64,000 nucleotides of DNA from assembly GCA_028281535.1 (NCBI GenBank), contig JANQJS010000003.1, positions 62,001 through 126,000 of the forward strand, written 5' to 3'. This document shows positions 45,312 to 55,367 of the stretch, piece after piece; position 1 is the first letter of the stretch, and every line of letters begins with the position of its first letter. The notes under the pieces are model-generated. The model was given only the letters and a program-made list of their open reading frames with translations, was not told the DNA's origin and did not search any database. Source of the DNA: Sedimentisphaerales bacterium (lineage in GTDB: Bacteria > Planctomycetota > Phycisphaerae > Sedimentisphaerales > SM23-30). Position numbers and translations under genes: made by a program.

Positions 45312-48300
45312 TTAATTTAGAATTTGATAGGCATCTAGGTGAGTTTCACCTGAAACATGTGTAATGAGTACGGTGTGATCATCACAACTCAATGATGATA
45401 TTTCAAATGCGATGACGCCATTTTCTGCTCCGGCTGGTACGGTAACAGATTGAGCGGTACCACCGTCGATTGAAATAGTAAATGTTTGTTGGTCATCAAA
45501 CTGCCAGACGTAAATTCTAAAACCAGCACCTGTGAATGAAAAGTTTGCAGTGGCACCAGGATTAACTCCCCATTGGGCATCATTATTAAAACCACCAACC
45601 GCTGAAACATTTCCACCGAAATTTATATAGCTGATACTAGGATCGGTATTGTTGACCATGGCCTGCCAGGTTGAACCACAGGTTGGTGGCCCAGTCGAAA
45701 CGACGAAATCGATAGTGCCAAAGCAGTCAACGATGCCGCCATCCGTAGGATTTTGTGAAATCACTGCTCCGGCAGGAACCGTATTATGATGTGTTTGTGT
45801 GATCGCTCCTACGGTAAATCCTGCTGTTGTTATCGCTGTTTGGGCATTGGCTTGAGTCATATTCACCACATTAGGAATTTGACACTGTGGGAATCCTGTA
45901 GAGACCACGAGGTCAACACTTGAACCACAGATAATTTGAGATAATGCTGGTGGCGTTTGCGAAATCACCTGTCCAGCAGGGATCGTAACGTGCGATGTTG
46001 ATGTCACTGAACCGACTGTAAAATTAGATGATGTGATGAGTGCTTCTGCAGTAGCTTGCGTTTGGTTGACAACATCAGGTACGGTGCAATTAATAACGAC
46101 TAACCAATCCTGTAAAAAGATGGTGTAATCAAGGAAGTTGACAGCACCATCACAATTCAGATCAGCCTGGTTGCAATTATTATTGTTTTGATCACAATTC
46201 TGATTTAGCCAGACGCTTAAAAGAATCATCAAATCAGCAGTATCTGTAATGTAATCATTATTAAAGTCCGTATCAGCTCCAGGAAGCGAAACAGATATGG
46301 ATTGTGACTCACCCGTTTCATTACCAAAAACATCACGAGCTTTGACGGTATAGCTATAAGATCCACATGATTGTAATCCTGAATCAATGTAAGTCGTAGA
46401 TACTTGCCATCCGCTATTATTACTGCCTGTTAGGCCTGTGGTTTCCGTAAAATAATATTCAATCGGACCATTACTATCTGAAGCCGTGGTAGCCGTCATA
46501 GATACTTGGCTATTTGATATGGCCATAGGATCTGTAGCAAAAGTCATCGGGTTGGGGCTAGGTGGATCAGATTCAGTAACAATGACAGGGCCTATGCTTA
46601 ATACATACTCTGCTAAATCGTCAATTTGCTGCGTTGTTAAATTCGAAGTTGTCCCATGCTGATCGGTTGGATTGTGTGTTGTTAGTACCTCTTGAATGGT
46701 TGCTGCACGGCCATCATTAAGATAGGGAGCTGTTCGCCAGAGACCCACTAATGATGGTGTGTCGAGCATTTCGTTGACGGTTAAACCCGTGCCGACATTA
46801 TGTTTGTTGAGGTCCGTGAAATAGGTTCCGCTATGGCAAGACGCACACCGATTGGCAAAGAGGGTTTGTCCATTTTGAGCATTTGGACTAAGCTGGCCAC
46901 TAACAAGATGTGGACTCGGTTTAGGTGTTAGGGATGTCAAATAAGTGACAACATCCGCGGCATCTTGTTCTGGGTAATCACTAATTCTGTAATCGCCCTT
47001 GAAATTTTCTCTGACAATAAAGTCTAAATCTGGTCGACCACCATTGGAATCCATCGGTGGCGTAAAGGCAGAATAGAGTGGGCTTTTTGTTGCTCTCAGT
47101 GAACCATAGCCATCAACCGATAGATCCCAATTAAAACCATCGGAGGAGTTATCGCTATGACAAGTTGTGCAACTTAGCCAATGCTGGAAACATGCAGTTG
47201 CATCATTGAAATATTTTTCGCCACGTCGCTCGGCTGTGGGAGTGTTTTGAGGTCCCAGCAGAAGTGATTGTGGCGTAATGGGGGTGGTGGTTATGTCAAA
47301 ATAACTGATCGAGTCTGTAAAGTACTCGCCTACATAAACAATGTTACCAACAACCGCAATGGATCGAGGGCCATTACCATTAAGTTTTAGTCGTTGTCGT
47401 ATTCCTGATAGAAAGCCCATATCGTGAGGAATATCAGCGGTAGTATTTGCAAAACCACCTGCTGCGGCATATGCTGTTGGATCAGCTAATCGTTGGTGCA
47501 ATATTGTTAAATCAATGATACTGATTTCATGTAGCCCAGCATGTGTAACATATAATTGGGTTCCATCTGCTGAACATGCGATGGCCCAGGGGTTAGCAGC
47601 CCCTTCATAAATATCGTCCAATAGAAACGTATTCAGATAGGTGTTATCTGATAAACGGATTACAGAAACCGCGTTGGTAACAAGCCAGCCTCGGTCTAAT
47701 TGTGTAAATGGCATTTTGTACCTGGCAAGAACATGTGACACGTAGGCATATTGATTGTCAGGGGAAATACAAACGTCTTTTAAACTAGATGCTCCATCTG
47801 GTAATTGAAGTGTTTGGATGATGGTCTCTGTTGCCGTCGAAATTAATGTGACATTGGCTGCATGTGTTCCTGTATTTGCTGCACCTTGAGGTAAATGGTG
47901 CGCGACGACAAGTGTATTGCCGTTTGATGTCAAGCTTGTGGCGATTGGTTCGCGGTTGACTGAAATTGTATTTAATAGCTGAAGTGTTGTTGCATTAAAG
48001 ACACTAATAGTATTGTTGAAACGATTGGCAACGTAAACTTTATTGCTACTTGAATTAACAGAAGGAGCCACCGGGGTATGACCTGTTGTCGTTGATTGAA
48101 GGGGAATACCAGTGTTTAGATCAATCAACGTTAATTTTCCTGCATAATCTCCACTGGTGATGTAGAGTTTTTGATCGTCTTGCGAAACGGCAAGTCCATT
48201 GGGAGGTCCGGCTAAACTAAATGTTCGCGTAACAGTATTTGTTAATGTCGAAATTTCGTCAATTTGATTTGCTGTTGATTGAGCGACATAAATATGTAGC

Positions 48301-48425
48301 CCAGACGATTTTTTTTCTATGGCTATCGGAGAATAAAAATCTCCCACGGCGGCATATGATGTTGTTGTTATTGCTAATAAAAGTATCGTGATGGTATTGA
48401 TTATTTGAGTTCTTTTTATATTCAT
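45312..48425 (-). CDS. Exported beta-propeller/dihaem peroxidase-like protein with dockerin and PASTA domains
   Basis: 1037 residues. Signal peptide 1-25. Residues 26-390 are a YVTN-type beta-propeller (KLYITSGD, KVYVANRFNNTISVFN). Residues 395-615 are a MauG/cytochrome c peroxidase-like unit with two c-haem sites, C419-TT-CH423 and C527-AS-CH531. Residues 640-715 look like an Fn3-type domain, 717-777 a dockerin-like pair (DFNNDYITDTADL, DLNCDGAVNFLDY), 780-845 and 848-912 two PASTA domains (VPDVVNQTQATAEALI, IPNVVNMTQANAQTAI), and the rest a jelly-roll-like domain ending HLDAYQIL. It should reside outside the cytoplasm and handle electrons or peroxide. PASTA on such a protein is unusual. Confidence 0.88.
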   Translation of the reverse strand: MNIKRTQIINTITILLLAITTTSYAAVGDFYSPIAIEKKSSGLHIYVAQSTANQIDEISTLTNTVTRTFSLAGPPNGLAVSQDDQKLYITSGDYAGKLTLIDLNTGIPLQSTTTGHTPVAPSVNSSSNKVYVANRFNNTISVFNATTLQLLNTISVNREPIATSLTSNGNTLVVAHHLPQGAANTGTHAANVTLISTATETIIQTLQLPDGASSLKDVCISPDNQYAYVSHVLARYKMPFTQLDRGWLVTNAVSVIRLSDNTYLNTFLLDDIYEGAANPWAIACSADGTQLYVTHAGLHEISIIDLTILHQRLADPTAYAAAGGFANTTADIPHDMGFLSGIRQRLKLNGNGPRSIAVVGNIVYVGEYFTDSISYFDITTTPITPQSLLLGPQNTPTAERRGEKYFNDATACFQHWLSCTTCHSDNSSDGFNWDLSVDGYGSLRATKSPLYSAFTPPMDSNGGRPDLDFIVRENFKGDYRISDYPEQDAADVVTYLTSLTPKPSPHLVSGQLSPNAQNGQTLFANRCASCHSGTYFTDLNKHNVGTGLTVNEMLDTPSLVGLWRTAPYLNDGRAATIQEVLTTHNPTDQHGTTSNLTTQQIDDLAEYVLSIGPVIVTESDPPSPNPMTFATDPMAISNSQVSMTATTASDSNGPIEYYFTETTGLTGSNNSGWQVSTTYIDSGLQSCGSYSYTVKARDVFGNETGESQSISVSLPGADTDFNNDYITDTADLMILLSVWLNQNCDQNNNNCNQADLNCDGAVNFLDYTIFLQDWLVVINCTVPDVVNQTQATAEALITSSNFTVGSVTSTSHVTIPAGQVISQTPPALSQIICGSSVDLVVSTGFPQCQIPNVVNMTQANAQTAITTAGFTVGAITQTHHNTVPAGAVISQNPTDGGIVDCFGTIDFVVSTGPPTCGSTWQAMVNNTDPSISYINFGGNVSAVGGFNNDAQWGVNPGATANFSFTGAGFRIYVWQFDDQQTFTISIDGGTAQSVTVPAGAENGVIAFEISSLSCDDHTVLITHVSGETHLDAYQILN

Positions 48426-48464
48426 AATATTTTCACCTTTTAGTGTTATAGTCTTTATGGTCTA

Positions 48465-50792
48465 TTACCGATCAGCCCAGTTAATCCATGCATCCGGTTC
48501 GGGAGCTAGAACCTGCTCAACCGTTTGAACAGGACGGAAGTTTGGATGACTTTGGTCTGCGATATCTCGGCGACCATAATAGGTGCCATAATATTGAATG
48601 TTGGCATCTAGCCAGGTCGTGACTTTAACCATTTCTGCTTCGGTTAAGTTAACTCCCTGGTGACCATCACGAAGCATTTCATATAAACGACTGCTATGAG
48701 AGCCTAAGCTGTATGGCTCAACAAATTTGACATCAGGGAAATCTGACCATCCGAAAACGGAAATTGGAAAATCTTCCGTGATATATAAGCCTAGTAATGT
48801 TTTTGAACCATTAAAGAAGGTGCTAATATGATGATTAATAAGGTTATCATATGATGCATTGTATATTTGTGTTAAATTACTCGTAAGTGATATCCCAGCT
48901 GCTGGCGAAGTGTTACCATGACAGCTGATGCAGTTATTATCCCAAACAGGCTGGACATCGGTTGCATAGTACAAGGGTCTTTTTCCCGTTGTTTCACCAG
49001 GTTGTGGTTGAGGTGTACTTGGTGGACGCGTTAGTGCGATTAGAGTGCCGACATTATAAGATTTGGGAGCTTCACCTGGTCTTTCATGACAGCCGGTACA
49101 AGATCGAACTTCACCAGGCATGTAGTTGACTAGGGTTCGCTCACGTTGAACTTCTAAATAATTTTCATCTAGTGCCTGTAGGAAAATATTTCGATGGGCA
49201 GGCACTTTGAAATAGGCTGAGCCATCGGCTTCTACTGGAACGATTCCATATTGGAGTTTAACATATAAATGAGCTTCTCGATTGACACTGGCTGGCATAT
49301 GTTCAAAACCTGGAATGATGCGGTTAGATCCCCAAGGGCGAGGGACTTGCTCATTAATACGTATCCATTTGATACTTCCTCGAGGTACCCCATTCATGCC
49401 TTGGTAAATATCATGAACAATCACTGTTGCTTCATCATTCGCTGCTGCAACAGGATCAACGGGATCGTGAAGTGCATGTGGTTTTGGTTTGACAATAATG
49501 GGCGTAGGTATAAAACAGGAGGTACTCGCTTTATTTAAAATAAGTTCGTGAACTCCCTGATCATTGACTAAATAGAGATCGTAACCGCTGGGAGTTGTCC
49601 AGTGATCAACATTATTAAATTTACAGGAAACCAGCATTTGGTTGTCATTGACTGGATAAGGATCAGAATAGAGTTTGCCGCCTATGCCATCTTCACTTTC
49701 GAAATAGTTTGATCCATTATTGAAGAACCAGCCAGATTCATAATTGCCGTAGCTAAACATTTTTGTATTTGGTGTGAAGTAATCGATATTATACTTGCCT
49801 CCAGCGACTGAAATGTCTGAATCGCCTTCGCGAATATCTTTACTTAGATCAAATGTGAGAACCGAGCCAACCGGGCCCTGTGGGTAATGTGGCGTACCTA
49901 GATAAGCAAATTTCATCGGATTATTGGGAAACTCTCGTGGTTGCACAATTGCTGCCGGTTGCACGATCGTATTGCCAAATAACTCAACAGATTTACTGCC
50001 ATCTGGATTAACAGCCCAAATTCCCTTAACGGCTAAAGAGGCTTTGTCAACATATTCAAAACGAGAATAAGCCACCTGGCCGGTGCTTAATAAAACCGGT
50101 TGGAATTCACTGACACCATTGTGAGATAATTGTGTTAAATTTGATCCGTCATTATCAACCCTATGGAGTAATGTTACACTGAATTGACCGGTTGGATTAC
50201 AGAAGATTTCTGTTTGCCCGCGAGTAGAGGTAAACATGAATCCGCCATCAGGTAAGTAACAAGGATGCATGTCGTCGGTGTGGTTATTGTAGGTGGGGGA
50301 TTCTGCACCCAGACTGGATTTATCATATCGTGCGATCAATGCAGCTTCATTTGCCGGTGGAAATGTGATTTGTCGCAAACCCGAACCATCAATGTTAACT
50401 TCCCATATACGAAATCCTTTATCAATAGATTCCTTAAAATCAAAAACGATTTTTTGTGCATCCCAACGAAGAGAAAAACGACCAAAGATACCATTGTTGG
50501 TTGCAACGGGCATTTGTATTGCAGTAATAATGGGTGTTTCTACCAGAGTGTCGAGATTTAATTTGTAGATCCCATTGTCTGTTCGAAAGCTGCTATCCAT
50601 CCCATTGATAAAATCGGTATAATAGTGATCCGGATTAAAGGTAGGATGGCGATTATATAAAATTTCATTAAATCCAAGTTGGGCTGTATCGTATGCCAAA
50701 GTGCTTGATGAAGCGATTATGAAAACGAAACAGAGAGGTATCCATAACAATATTTTTAATGAGGCTCTAGTGGGATTGTTATACATATACAC
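48465..50792 (-). CDS. HzsA-related dihaem protein
   Basis: 775 residues; signal anchor/peptide at 12-33. The N-terminal ~330 residues contain PD40/TolB-like propeller blades (INEVNIDGSGLRQIT-type, PCYLPDGGFMFTSTRG). The middle and C-terminal parts match the hydrazine-synthase-alpha-related family: QYGIVPVEADGSAYFKVPA, haem site C565-TG-CH569 (VRSCTGCHERPGE), second haem C621-IS-CH625 (NNCISCHG), and a WLDANIQYYGTYYGRRD end. Such relatives are common in planctomycetes and verrucomicrobia that do not carry out anammox. No hzsB/hzsC is present, so hydrazine synthesis is not implied. It precedes the peroxidase-like protein by 39 bases and is co-transcribed, suggesting a shared redox function. 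Confidence 0.88.
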   Translation of the reverse strand: MYMYNNPTRASLKILLWIPLCFVFIIASSSTLAYDTAQLGFNEILYNRHPTFNPDHYYTDFINGMDSSFRTDNGIYKLNLDTLVETPIITAIQMPVATNNGIFGRFSLRWDAQKIVFDFKESIDKGFRIWEVNIDGSGLRQITFPPANEAALIARYDKSSLGAESPTYNNHTDDMHPCYLPDGGFMFTSTRGQTEIFCNPTGQFSVTLLHRVDNDGSNLTQLSHNGVSEFQPVLLSTGQVAYSRFEYVDKASLAVKGIWAVNPDGSKSVELFGNTIVQPAAIVQPREFPNNPMKFAYLGTPHYPQGPVGSVLTFDLSKDIREGDSDISVAGGKYNIDYFTPNTKMFSYGNYESGWFFNNGSNYFESEDGIGGKLYSDPYPVNDNQMLVSCKFNNVDHWTTPSGYDLYLVNDQGVHELILNKASTSCFIPTPIIVKPKPHALHDPVDPVAAANDEATVIVHDIYQGMNGVPRGSIKWIRINEQVPRPWGSNRIIPGFEHMPASVNREAHLYVKLQYGIVPVEADGSAYFKVPAHRNIFLQALDENYLEVQRERTLVNYMPGEVRSCTGCHERPGEAPKSYNVGTLIALTRPPSTPQPQPGETTGKRPLYYATDVQPVWDNNCISCHGNTSPAAGISLTSNLTQIYNASYDNLINHHISTFFNGSKTLLGLYITEDFPISVFGWSDFPDVKFVEPYSLGSHSSRLYEMLRDGHQGVNLTEAEMVKVTTWLDANIQYYGTYYGRRDIADQSHPNFRPVQTVEQVLAPEPDAWINWADR

Positions 50793-51306
50793 ATCCTTTT
50801 CTTAATTGGTACTGACGAATTATACGATCTCTCGAAACAGTTTTTGGGTTAGCTACACTCTAAAATTTTAATAGTAATTATTGAATCCTTGTCAAACATA
50901 CATATTTAACATGCATGAATATTTTTGCGCAAAGTCTCTGCGTGTATGTCCAAATATACCTCCAGCTGATGATATTTCTGATATACATACACTTGCATTG
51001 CCGTGCCCTCTAAACGTACTTTGAGCTAGGTGGTGCAATGCAATTACATTTTAGGTAAGTTTTTTTGGGTGTAGTTGATGATTAAAATTAATGCAGGTAC
51101 AAGTATCTTTATGATTGAATCCTATACTAAATACTATCGCATTGATTGAAAAAAATCAAGAGGAAAATGTTCAAGAGATGATAATTTGAATAAGAGATAA
51201 AATATATTTTATTGCTTATATAATGCTAACAAACGGTATAACGCTAATAATCGGTCGGCAAGATTAGTTAAAGCTGAAGGGAGGCAAGGCTTTGAAAATA
51301 GTATGA
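50793..51306. other. Intergenic region of 514 bp
   Basis: No ORF worth calling. It should contain the promoter for the leftward HzsA-related gene. An 8-base inverted repeat GTGTATGT (50942-50949) / ACATACAC (50985-50992), 35 bases apart, is the only structure noticed. It resembles the TGTATG/CATACA arms of the operator at 34113 but with much wider spacing. No terminator for the HD-GYP genes to the right was found on the minus strand. Confidence 0.4.
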
Positions 51307-52611
51307 TTATGGGTAAAGATAATCCAGAATCATTTTGCTGTAAAGTGTTTGTTCAGTGTTTGGGGTTTGATGTATGATTTCAGGAGTTTGATAATTGTAT
51401 TCTAGTGGAATATAAATATCAGAATCGATTTCAGAAAAATCAACATACGCGCCATTGATAAATCTAATATCTTCATTGGCGAACGATAGTACTTTAAGAT
51501 CTGGATGTTTATCGAGTTTAAATGGTGGCAATAATTTTTCTTTTGGAATTGGATTGTCTTCAGCATCAAAGGCAAACATTAAATCAGGATTAAATGGTTG
51601 GCCGCGATGATGTTTAACGACGACAGCGGTTAGACCGGTATTGGTTTTTAGTTTTGCACCTAATGGCAATGGCTGCATCAAGTCACTAAACACTTTTAGG
51701 ATGACAGGATCATAATATTTACGGATCGGATCTGTGAGCATCTCGTGTAGAATTTTAATGGGGCTTCTGGCTTGTTTGTATATTTTTTGAGAGGTAGCAG
51801 AACTGTAAGCGTCTGCAACACGTATGATCCGTGAAAATATATTAATGTCACTTCCCATTAGTCCCATCGGATAGCCTGTGCCATCCATGTTCTCATGATG
51901 ACATCGAACCGCGAGTTTGACCATCGGTTCGATCGCCTCTGGAAGCATCTCAACCCCTTTAAGCGGGTGTAAGCGAATTTTTTCCATTTCGTCATAATCT
52001 AGAGGAGTGTCTTTGTGGTGGATCTCCTGAAGATCCATCATGCCAATATCAAATAACAATGCGGATAGGGCCAAGGGTTTTAGGTTCAGTGCATCGACTT
52101 GCTGAACAGCACTGAGTCGTTCACGTTCGCGTTTGATATAGTTCTTTAGTGAATTTCCAATTAATACACTTAAGTAAAAGACATTGGCGCCATGAACTTG
52201 TGAATACTCATCACTGCTGGTCACTTGTTCTAAGATAGCTTTCGTGACAGGATTATCAGATAGATAGTTCAGCGTTTCTGAGACGAGTTGCCGAACCCCC
52301 ATGATGCTTCTACCAGTGAGTTTCGTTTTATTTTTAAGAGCGCCACTGACTTTTTGTGTCATGGCCACGGCATTACTACGAATTTGTTGCGATACTTCGA
52401 TATCCTTTGATTCATCTTCAAAATCTATGACTTCATCCAGAATCGGATCACCGACATGAACCATAATATCAGGGTAATACTTTCGTAATGACGAAATATC
52501 TGATTCAGTTAATTCATGACCTTTTTTAAGAATCATATTATGTTGGTTGGAAACATTGTGTGACAATGTCATGCCAACTGCCAATTCTTTGGTGCTAAGT
52601 AAAATCGGCAT
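51307..52611 (-). CDS. HD-GYP-like protein with degenerate HD motif
   Basis: 434 residues. N-terminal ~100 residues (MTLSHNVSNQHNMILKKGHELTESDI) resemble the DUF3391-like lead domain often in front of HD-GYP. The HD-GYP region is recognisable by LHPLKGVEMLPE, CHHENMDGTGYPMG and FSRIIRVADAYSSATS. However, the metal-binding HDIGK is LFDIGMM here, so the first His is lost. Canonical HD-GYP proteins hydrolyse cyclic di-GMP. With HD altered but HH and GYP kept, this may be a weak enzyme or a c-di-GMP sensor. A PilZ-like segment may follow (VVVKHHRGQPFNPD). It lies 33 bases downstream of its paralogue. Confidence 0.85.
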   Translation of the reverse strand: MPILLSTKELAVGMTLSHNVSNQHNMILKKGHELTESDISSLRKYYPDIMVHVGDPILDEVIDFEDESKDIEVSQQIRSNAVAMTQKVSGALKNKTKLTGRSIMGVRQLVSETLNYLSDNPVTKAILEQVTSSDEYSQVHGANVFYLSVLIGNSLKNYIKRERERLSAVQQVDALNLKPLALSALLFDIGMMDLQEIHHKDTPLDYDEMEKIRLHPLKGVEMLPEAIEPMVKLAVRCHHENMDGTGYPMGLMGSDINIFSRIIRVADAYSSATSQKIYKQARSPIKILHEMLTDPIRKYYDPVILKVFSDLMQPLPLGAKLKTNTGLTAVVVKHHRGQPFNPDLMFAFDAEDNPIPKEKLLPPFKLDKHPDLKVLSFANEDIRFINGAYVDFSEIDSDIYIPLEYNYQTPEIIHQTPNTEQTLYSKMILDYLYP

Positions 52612-52644
52612 AATATATTCTTTCTGTCATTAACTCGATTAACA

Positions 52645-53979
52645 TTATGGATAAAGTAAATTGAAAGGCAATGCCATGCTTTGAATGGCTTCACCATCTT
52701 CGCCTACTTCTTCAGGTTCATCTTTTCGTTGTGGAATGATACTGGCAAGCATCGCTGATTCAGAATTTTGTGTTTCGTCGCTATTTGCTTCCATTTTGCC
52801 AAAATCAACCACGACATTGTTCAAATAGCTGATGTCTTCATCTCCAAATGAGACTAAATGAAGTAATGGTTTTTCACTGAGCTTAAATGGTCTTTCTAAA
52901 TTTTCTGAAGAAATTTTTTCATCCATAGCATCGTATGCAAGAATAACGACTGGGTCAAACGGATTATTTAATTGATGTCGTACGACTACAGCGGTTTGAC
53001 CCGTACTCATTTTAAGCTTAGCGCCAATAGGAAAAGGTTGCAAAATTCTAAACAAGACTCTTAAGATCGCTGGGTCATAGAAGCCGCAGAAGGGTTCTGT
53101 GACCATTTCGAATAAAACACGAATAGGGCTTCGGGCGTCACTAAATACTTTTTCAGCTGTTGCTGCACTATAAGCATCCGCGACGCGAATAATTCGTGAG
53201 AAAATATTGATTTGATCGCCTAGAAGGTTTCTAGGATAACCACTGCCATCCATATTTTCGTGATGCCCTCGAATGGCCAGTTTGATCATGGGGTCCATTT
53301 CATCGGGTAACATGTCTGCACCATCAAAGGGATGATTTTTAATCAGCTCTATTTCTTTGTCGGTCAGTGGGTCGGTTTTTGTACGGATTTCCTGAAGGGG
53401 AATCATACCAATATCGCACAGCATACTGGCCATCGCCAGGGGGGTCATGTTAAAAGGATCTTTAACCTGCTTGGCGCGACTGAATTTCTGACGTTCCTTT
53501 TTGATATAATTACTAAGCGTATTTCCAATGATCACACTTAAGTAAAATACATTGGCACTGTGCTCTTGAAAATACTGGTCGCTACTGGTTATTTGATTCA
53601 TGACAGCATGAGAGACTTTGGTGGAAGCGATATAACCCATCATGTCTTTGACCGCTTTATTCACACCTTGGACATTCTCCATACTTAACATTGTTTTATC
53701 ACGCAATGCATAATTGACTTTTTGTGCGACTTGTGAAATTTCTGTATGAACATTATACGCCACTTCAAAATTATTTGAATCGTCCTGGAATGAGGTGAAT
53801 TCATCTAGTATTGGGTCACCCACATGGATCATCATGTTTGGATAATGGCGACGCAATCCAGCGATATCTTGATCCGTTAAACGATGGCCTTTTGACAAGA
53901 CCATGTTAAACTTATTGTTGATGTTGCGAGCCAGCGTCATGCCGGGGGACAACTCATCTATACTCAAATATACAGGCAT
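52645..53979 (-). CDS. HD-GYP-like protein with degenerate HD motif, upstream paralogue
   Basis: 444 residues, colinear with the next gene throughout (about half of residues alike by eye), so the two arose by tandem duplication. HD-GYP marks: NHPFDGADMLPDE, GHHENMDGSGYPRN, FSRIIRVADAYSAAT. The HD position reads LCDIGMI instead of HDIGK. The C-terminal ~40 residues differ from the paralogue (acidic, EPEEVGEDGEAI) but both end in a similar LLYP/YLYP. Retention of the same substitution in both copies suggests it is functional rather than decay. Cytoplasmic, no membrane segments. Confidence 0.85.
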   Translation of the reverse strand: MPVYLSIDELSPGMTLARNINNKFNMVLSKGHRLTDQDIAGLRRHYPNMMIHVGDPILDEFTSFQDDSNNFEVAYNVHTEISQVAQKVNYALRDKTMLSMENVQGVNKAVKDMMGYIASTKVSHAVMNQITSSDQYFQEHSANVFYLSVIIGNTLSNYIKKERQKFSRAKQVKDPFNMTPLAMASMLCDIGMIPLQEIRTKTDPLTDKEIELIKNHPFDGADMLPDEMDPMIKLAIRGHHENMDGSGYPRNLLGDQINIFSRIIRVADAYSAATAEKVFSDARSPIRVLFEMVTEPFCGFYDPAILRVLFRILQPFPIGAKLKMSTGQTAVVVRHQLNNPFDPVVILAYDAMDEKISSENLERPFKLSEKPLLHLVSFGDEDISYLNNVVVDFGKMEANSDETQNSESAMLASIIPQRKDEPEEVGEDGEAIQSMALPFNLLYP

Positions 53980-54213
53980 AAAATTTCCGTCCTATAATGT
54001 TCCAACCAATACCCCTGAATCTTCTTATACATCGGATGCATATAGATGTAAGTTAATAGGTGGAATAAGAGGGATTGTTCCTAGGGATAAGTGTGTTTTA
54101 AATCATTGAATTTAAAAAGGTTAGTAAGGATAACGATTAAAAGGAACGGTGTGGATATTACAAAAAGTTATTTTGGGATATTGTTGTCCGATAAATTAAA
54201 CTAAAAAAGATTA

Positions 54214-55197
54214 TTATAGTACTTTTTTGATATGATGGAATTGATGAGCCAATTGTTTCTTAAGGATGGGGGTTGGCAAATGTTCCAAAAATTGAAGTAC
54301 CGAGATGGCTCTAATGGCTGTAAAAAGAGGGAGGTGTTTGAGTTGCTTATCTGGTATGGGATGTTGATTGATATAACTTCCAAGGAATGTATCACGTTGA
54401 CTGTTTTTTTCGTCCAAGCCCCACAAACCATGACATGTGACAGCCAAATCATATAGATAAAATCCCCGGCCACAATCCGCAAAATCAATGAAACGAACAT
54501 GCCCTTTGTGGATTATATAATTTAATTGCAAGAGGTCAGCATGTATGAGTCCAAAGACGTCATGAGATTTTCCAAGCCGATTCATGACGGTTTTACATTG
54601 TGATTTAACTTTCTTTATCAATTCAATTTGATGTTTGGTATATGGTATTGATGTGCTCTTTGACAAAAAAGAAGTATTGCGGCTAAATAAACCTTGATAA
54701 TCCAGATGGTGACTTTTTAAAAATTTATTCTTCATGTACGTTTGGCTATGCTGGTGGAGTATGGCCATGTTGTGTCCGACTTGACTTAACGTTTTTTGAC
54801 CCGGTCCATTTTTTCGCAATATGACTTTTCCTTCGACCCATTTTGTTACAGAACAAATATAGGGATCTTGGATTGATTCATGTGAAATTTTAATACTGTT
54901 TTTCCCATGAATGGTTGAGATGGGTGTTGGGACGATAAGATTTGTATGTTTTTGCAAGCTATTGAGCCAATTGAATTCCATATTGATTTTAGATGGTGTA
55001 TTATAAGTATTCGATTGTTGTAGCCTTAGAATATATGTCGTTTTTTGAGTATGGATTTTATAGGTGATTTGTTTGCAAGAATGGTTCAGTAATTCTAATT
55101 TTGAATATTTGAATGAGTATGCCTTCAGGGCGTCATAAGCAAGTAACCTCAACCGTCTGAGTTTTGCCTGAGGTGTTAAATTTTGTTCGTTCTTCAT
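54214..55197 (-). CDS. APH-fold phosphotransferase, SrkA/RdoA-like
   Basis: 327 residues. The kinase fold of aminoglycoside/homoserine kinases: the catalytic loop GLIHADLLQLNYII (H-x-D...N) and the metal motif FIDFADCGRGFYLYDLAVTCH, whose DxxDCGxGxxxYDLA form is typical of SrkA/YihE stress-response kinases. Codon use is more AT-rich than the neighbours. The catalytic Asp and Asn are in place so it is likely active; substrate is unknown. Monocistronic with 170 bases between it and divergent ettA. Confidence 0.85.
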   Translation of the reverse strand: MKNEQNLTPQAKLRRLRLLAYDALKAYSFKYSKLELLNHSCKQITYKIHTQKTTYILRLQQSNTYNTPSKINMEFNWLNSLQKHTNLIVPTPISTIHGKNSIKISHESIQDPYICSVTKWVEGKVILRKNGPGQKTLSQVGHNMAILHQHSQTYMKNKFLKSHHLDYQGLFSRNTSFLSKSTSIPYTKHQIELIKKVKSQCKTVMNRLGKSHDVFGLIHADLLQLNYIIHKGHVRFIDFADCGRGFYLYDLAVTCHGLWGLDEKNSQRDTFLGSYINQHPIPDKQLKHLPLFTAIRAISVLQFLEHLPTPILKKQLAHQFHHIKKVL

Positions 55198-55367
55198 AAT
55201 GAAATTTATTTAAAATCTTATAATATTGATTGGAAATTCCGAGCCAGAAAACATCATACTCCGTTAGGTCAGATTTGTAAATTAGCAATTTACAGGAGCA
55301 TGCATTTAAGATATCCTGTCGCACTGTTTAAACAAAATTAACTATTATTGATGATAAGGTAAATAAT

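Noticed and set aside
48465-50792. Possible evidence for anammox metabolism from the HzsA-like protein
   Set aside because: No hzsB, hzsC or hydrazine dehydrogenase is present, and HzsA relatives are common in non-anammox planctomycetes.
50942-50992. GTGTATGT/ACATACAC as a second site for the FCD regulator
   Set aside because: Arms are similar to the 34113 operator but 35 bases apart rather than 4, so one dimer could not bind both as a normal operator.
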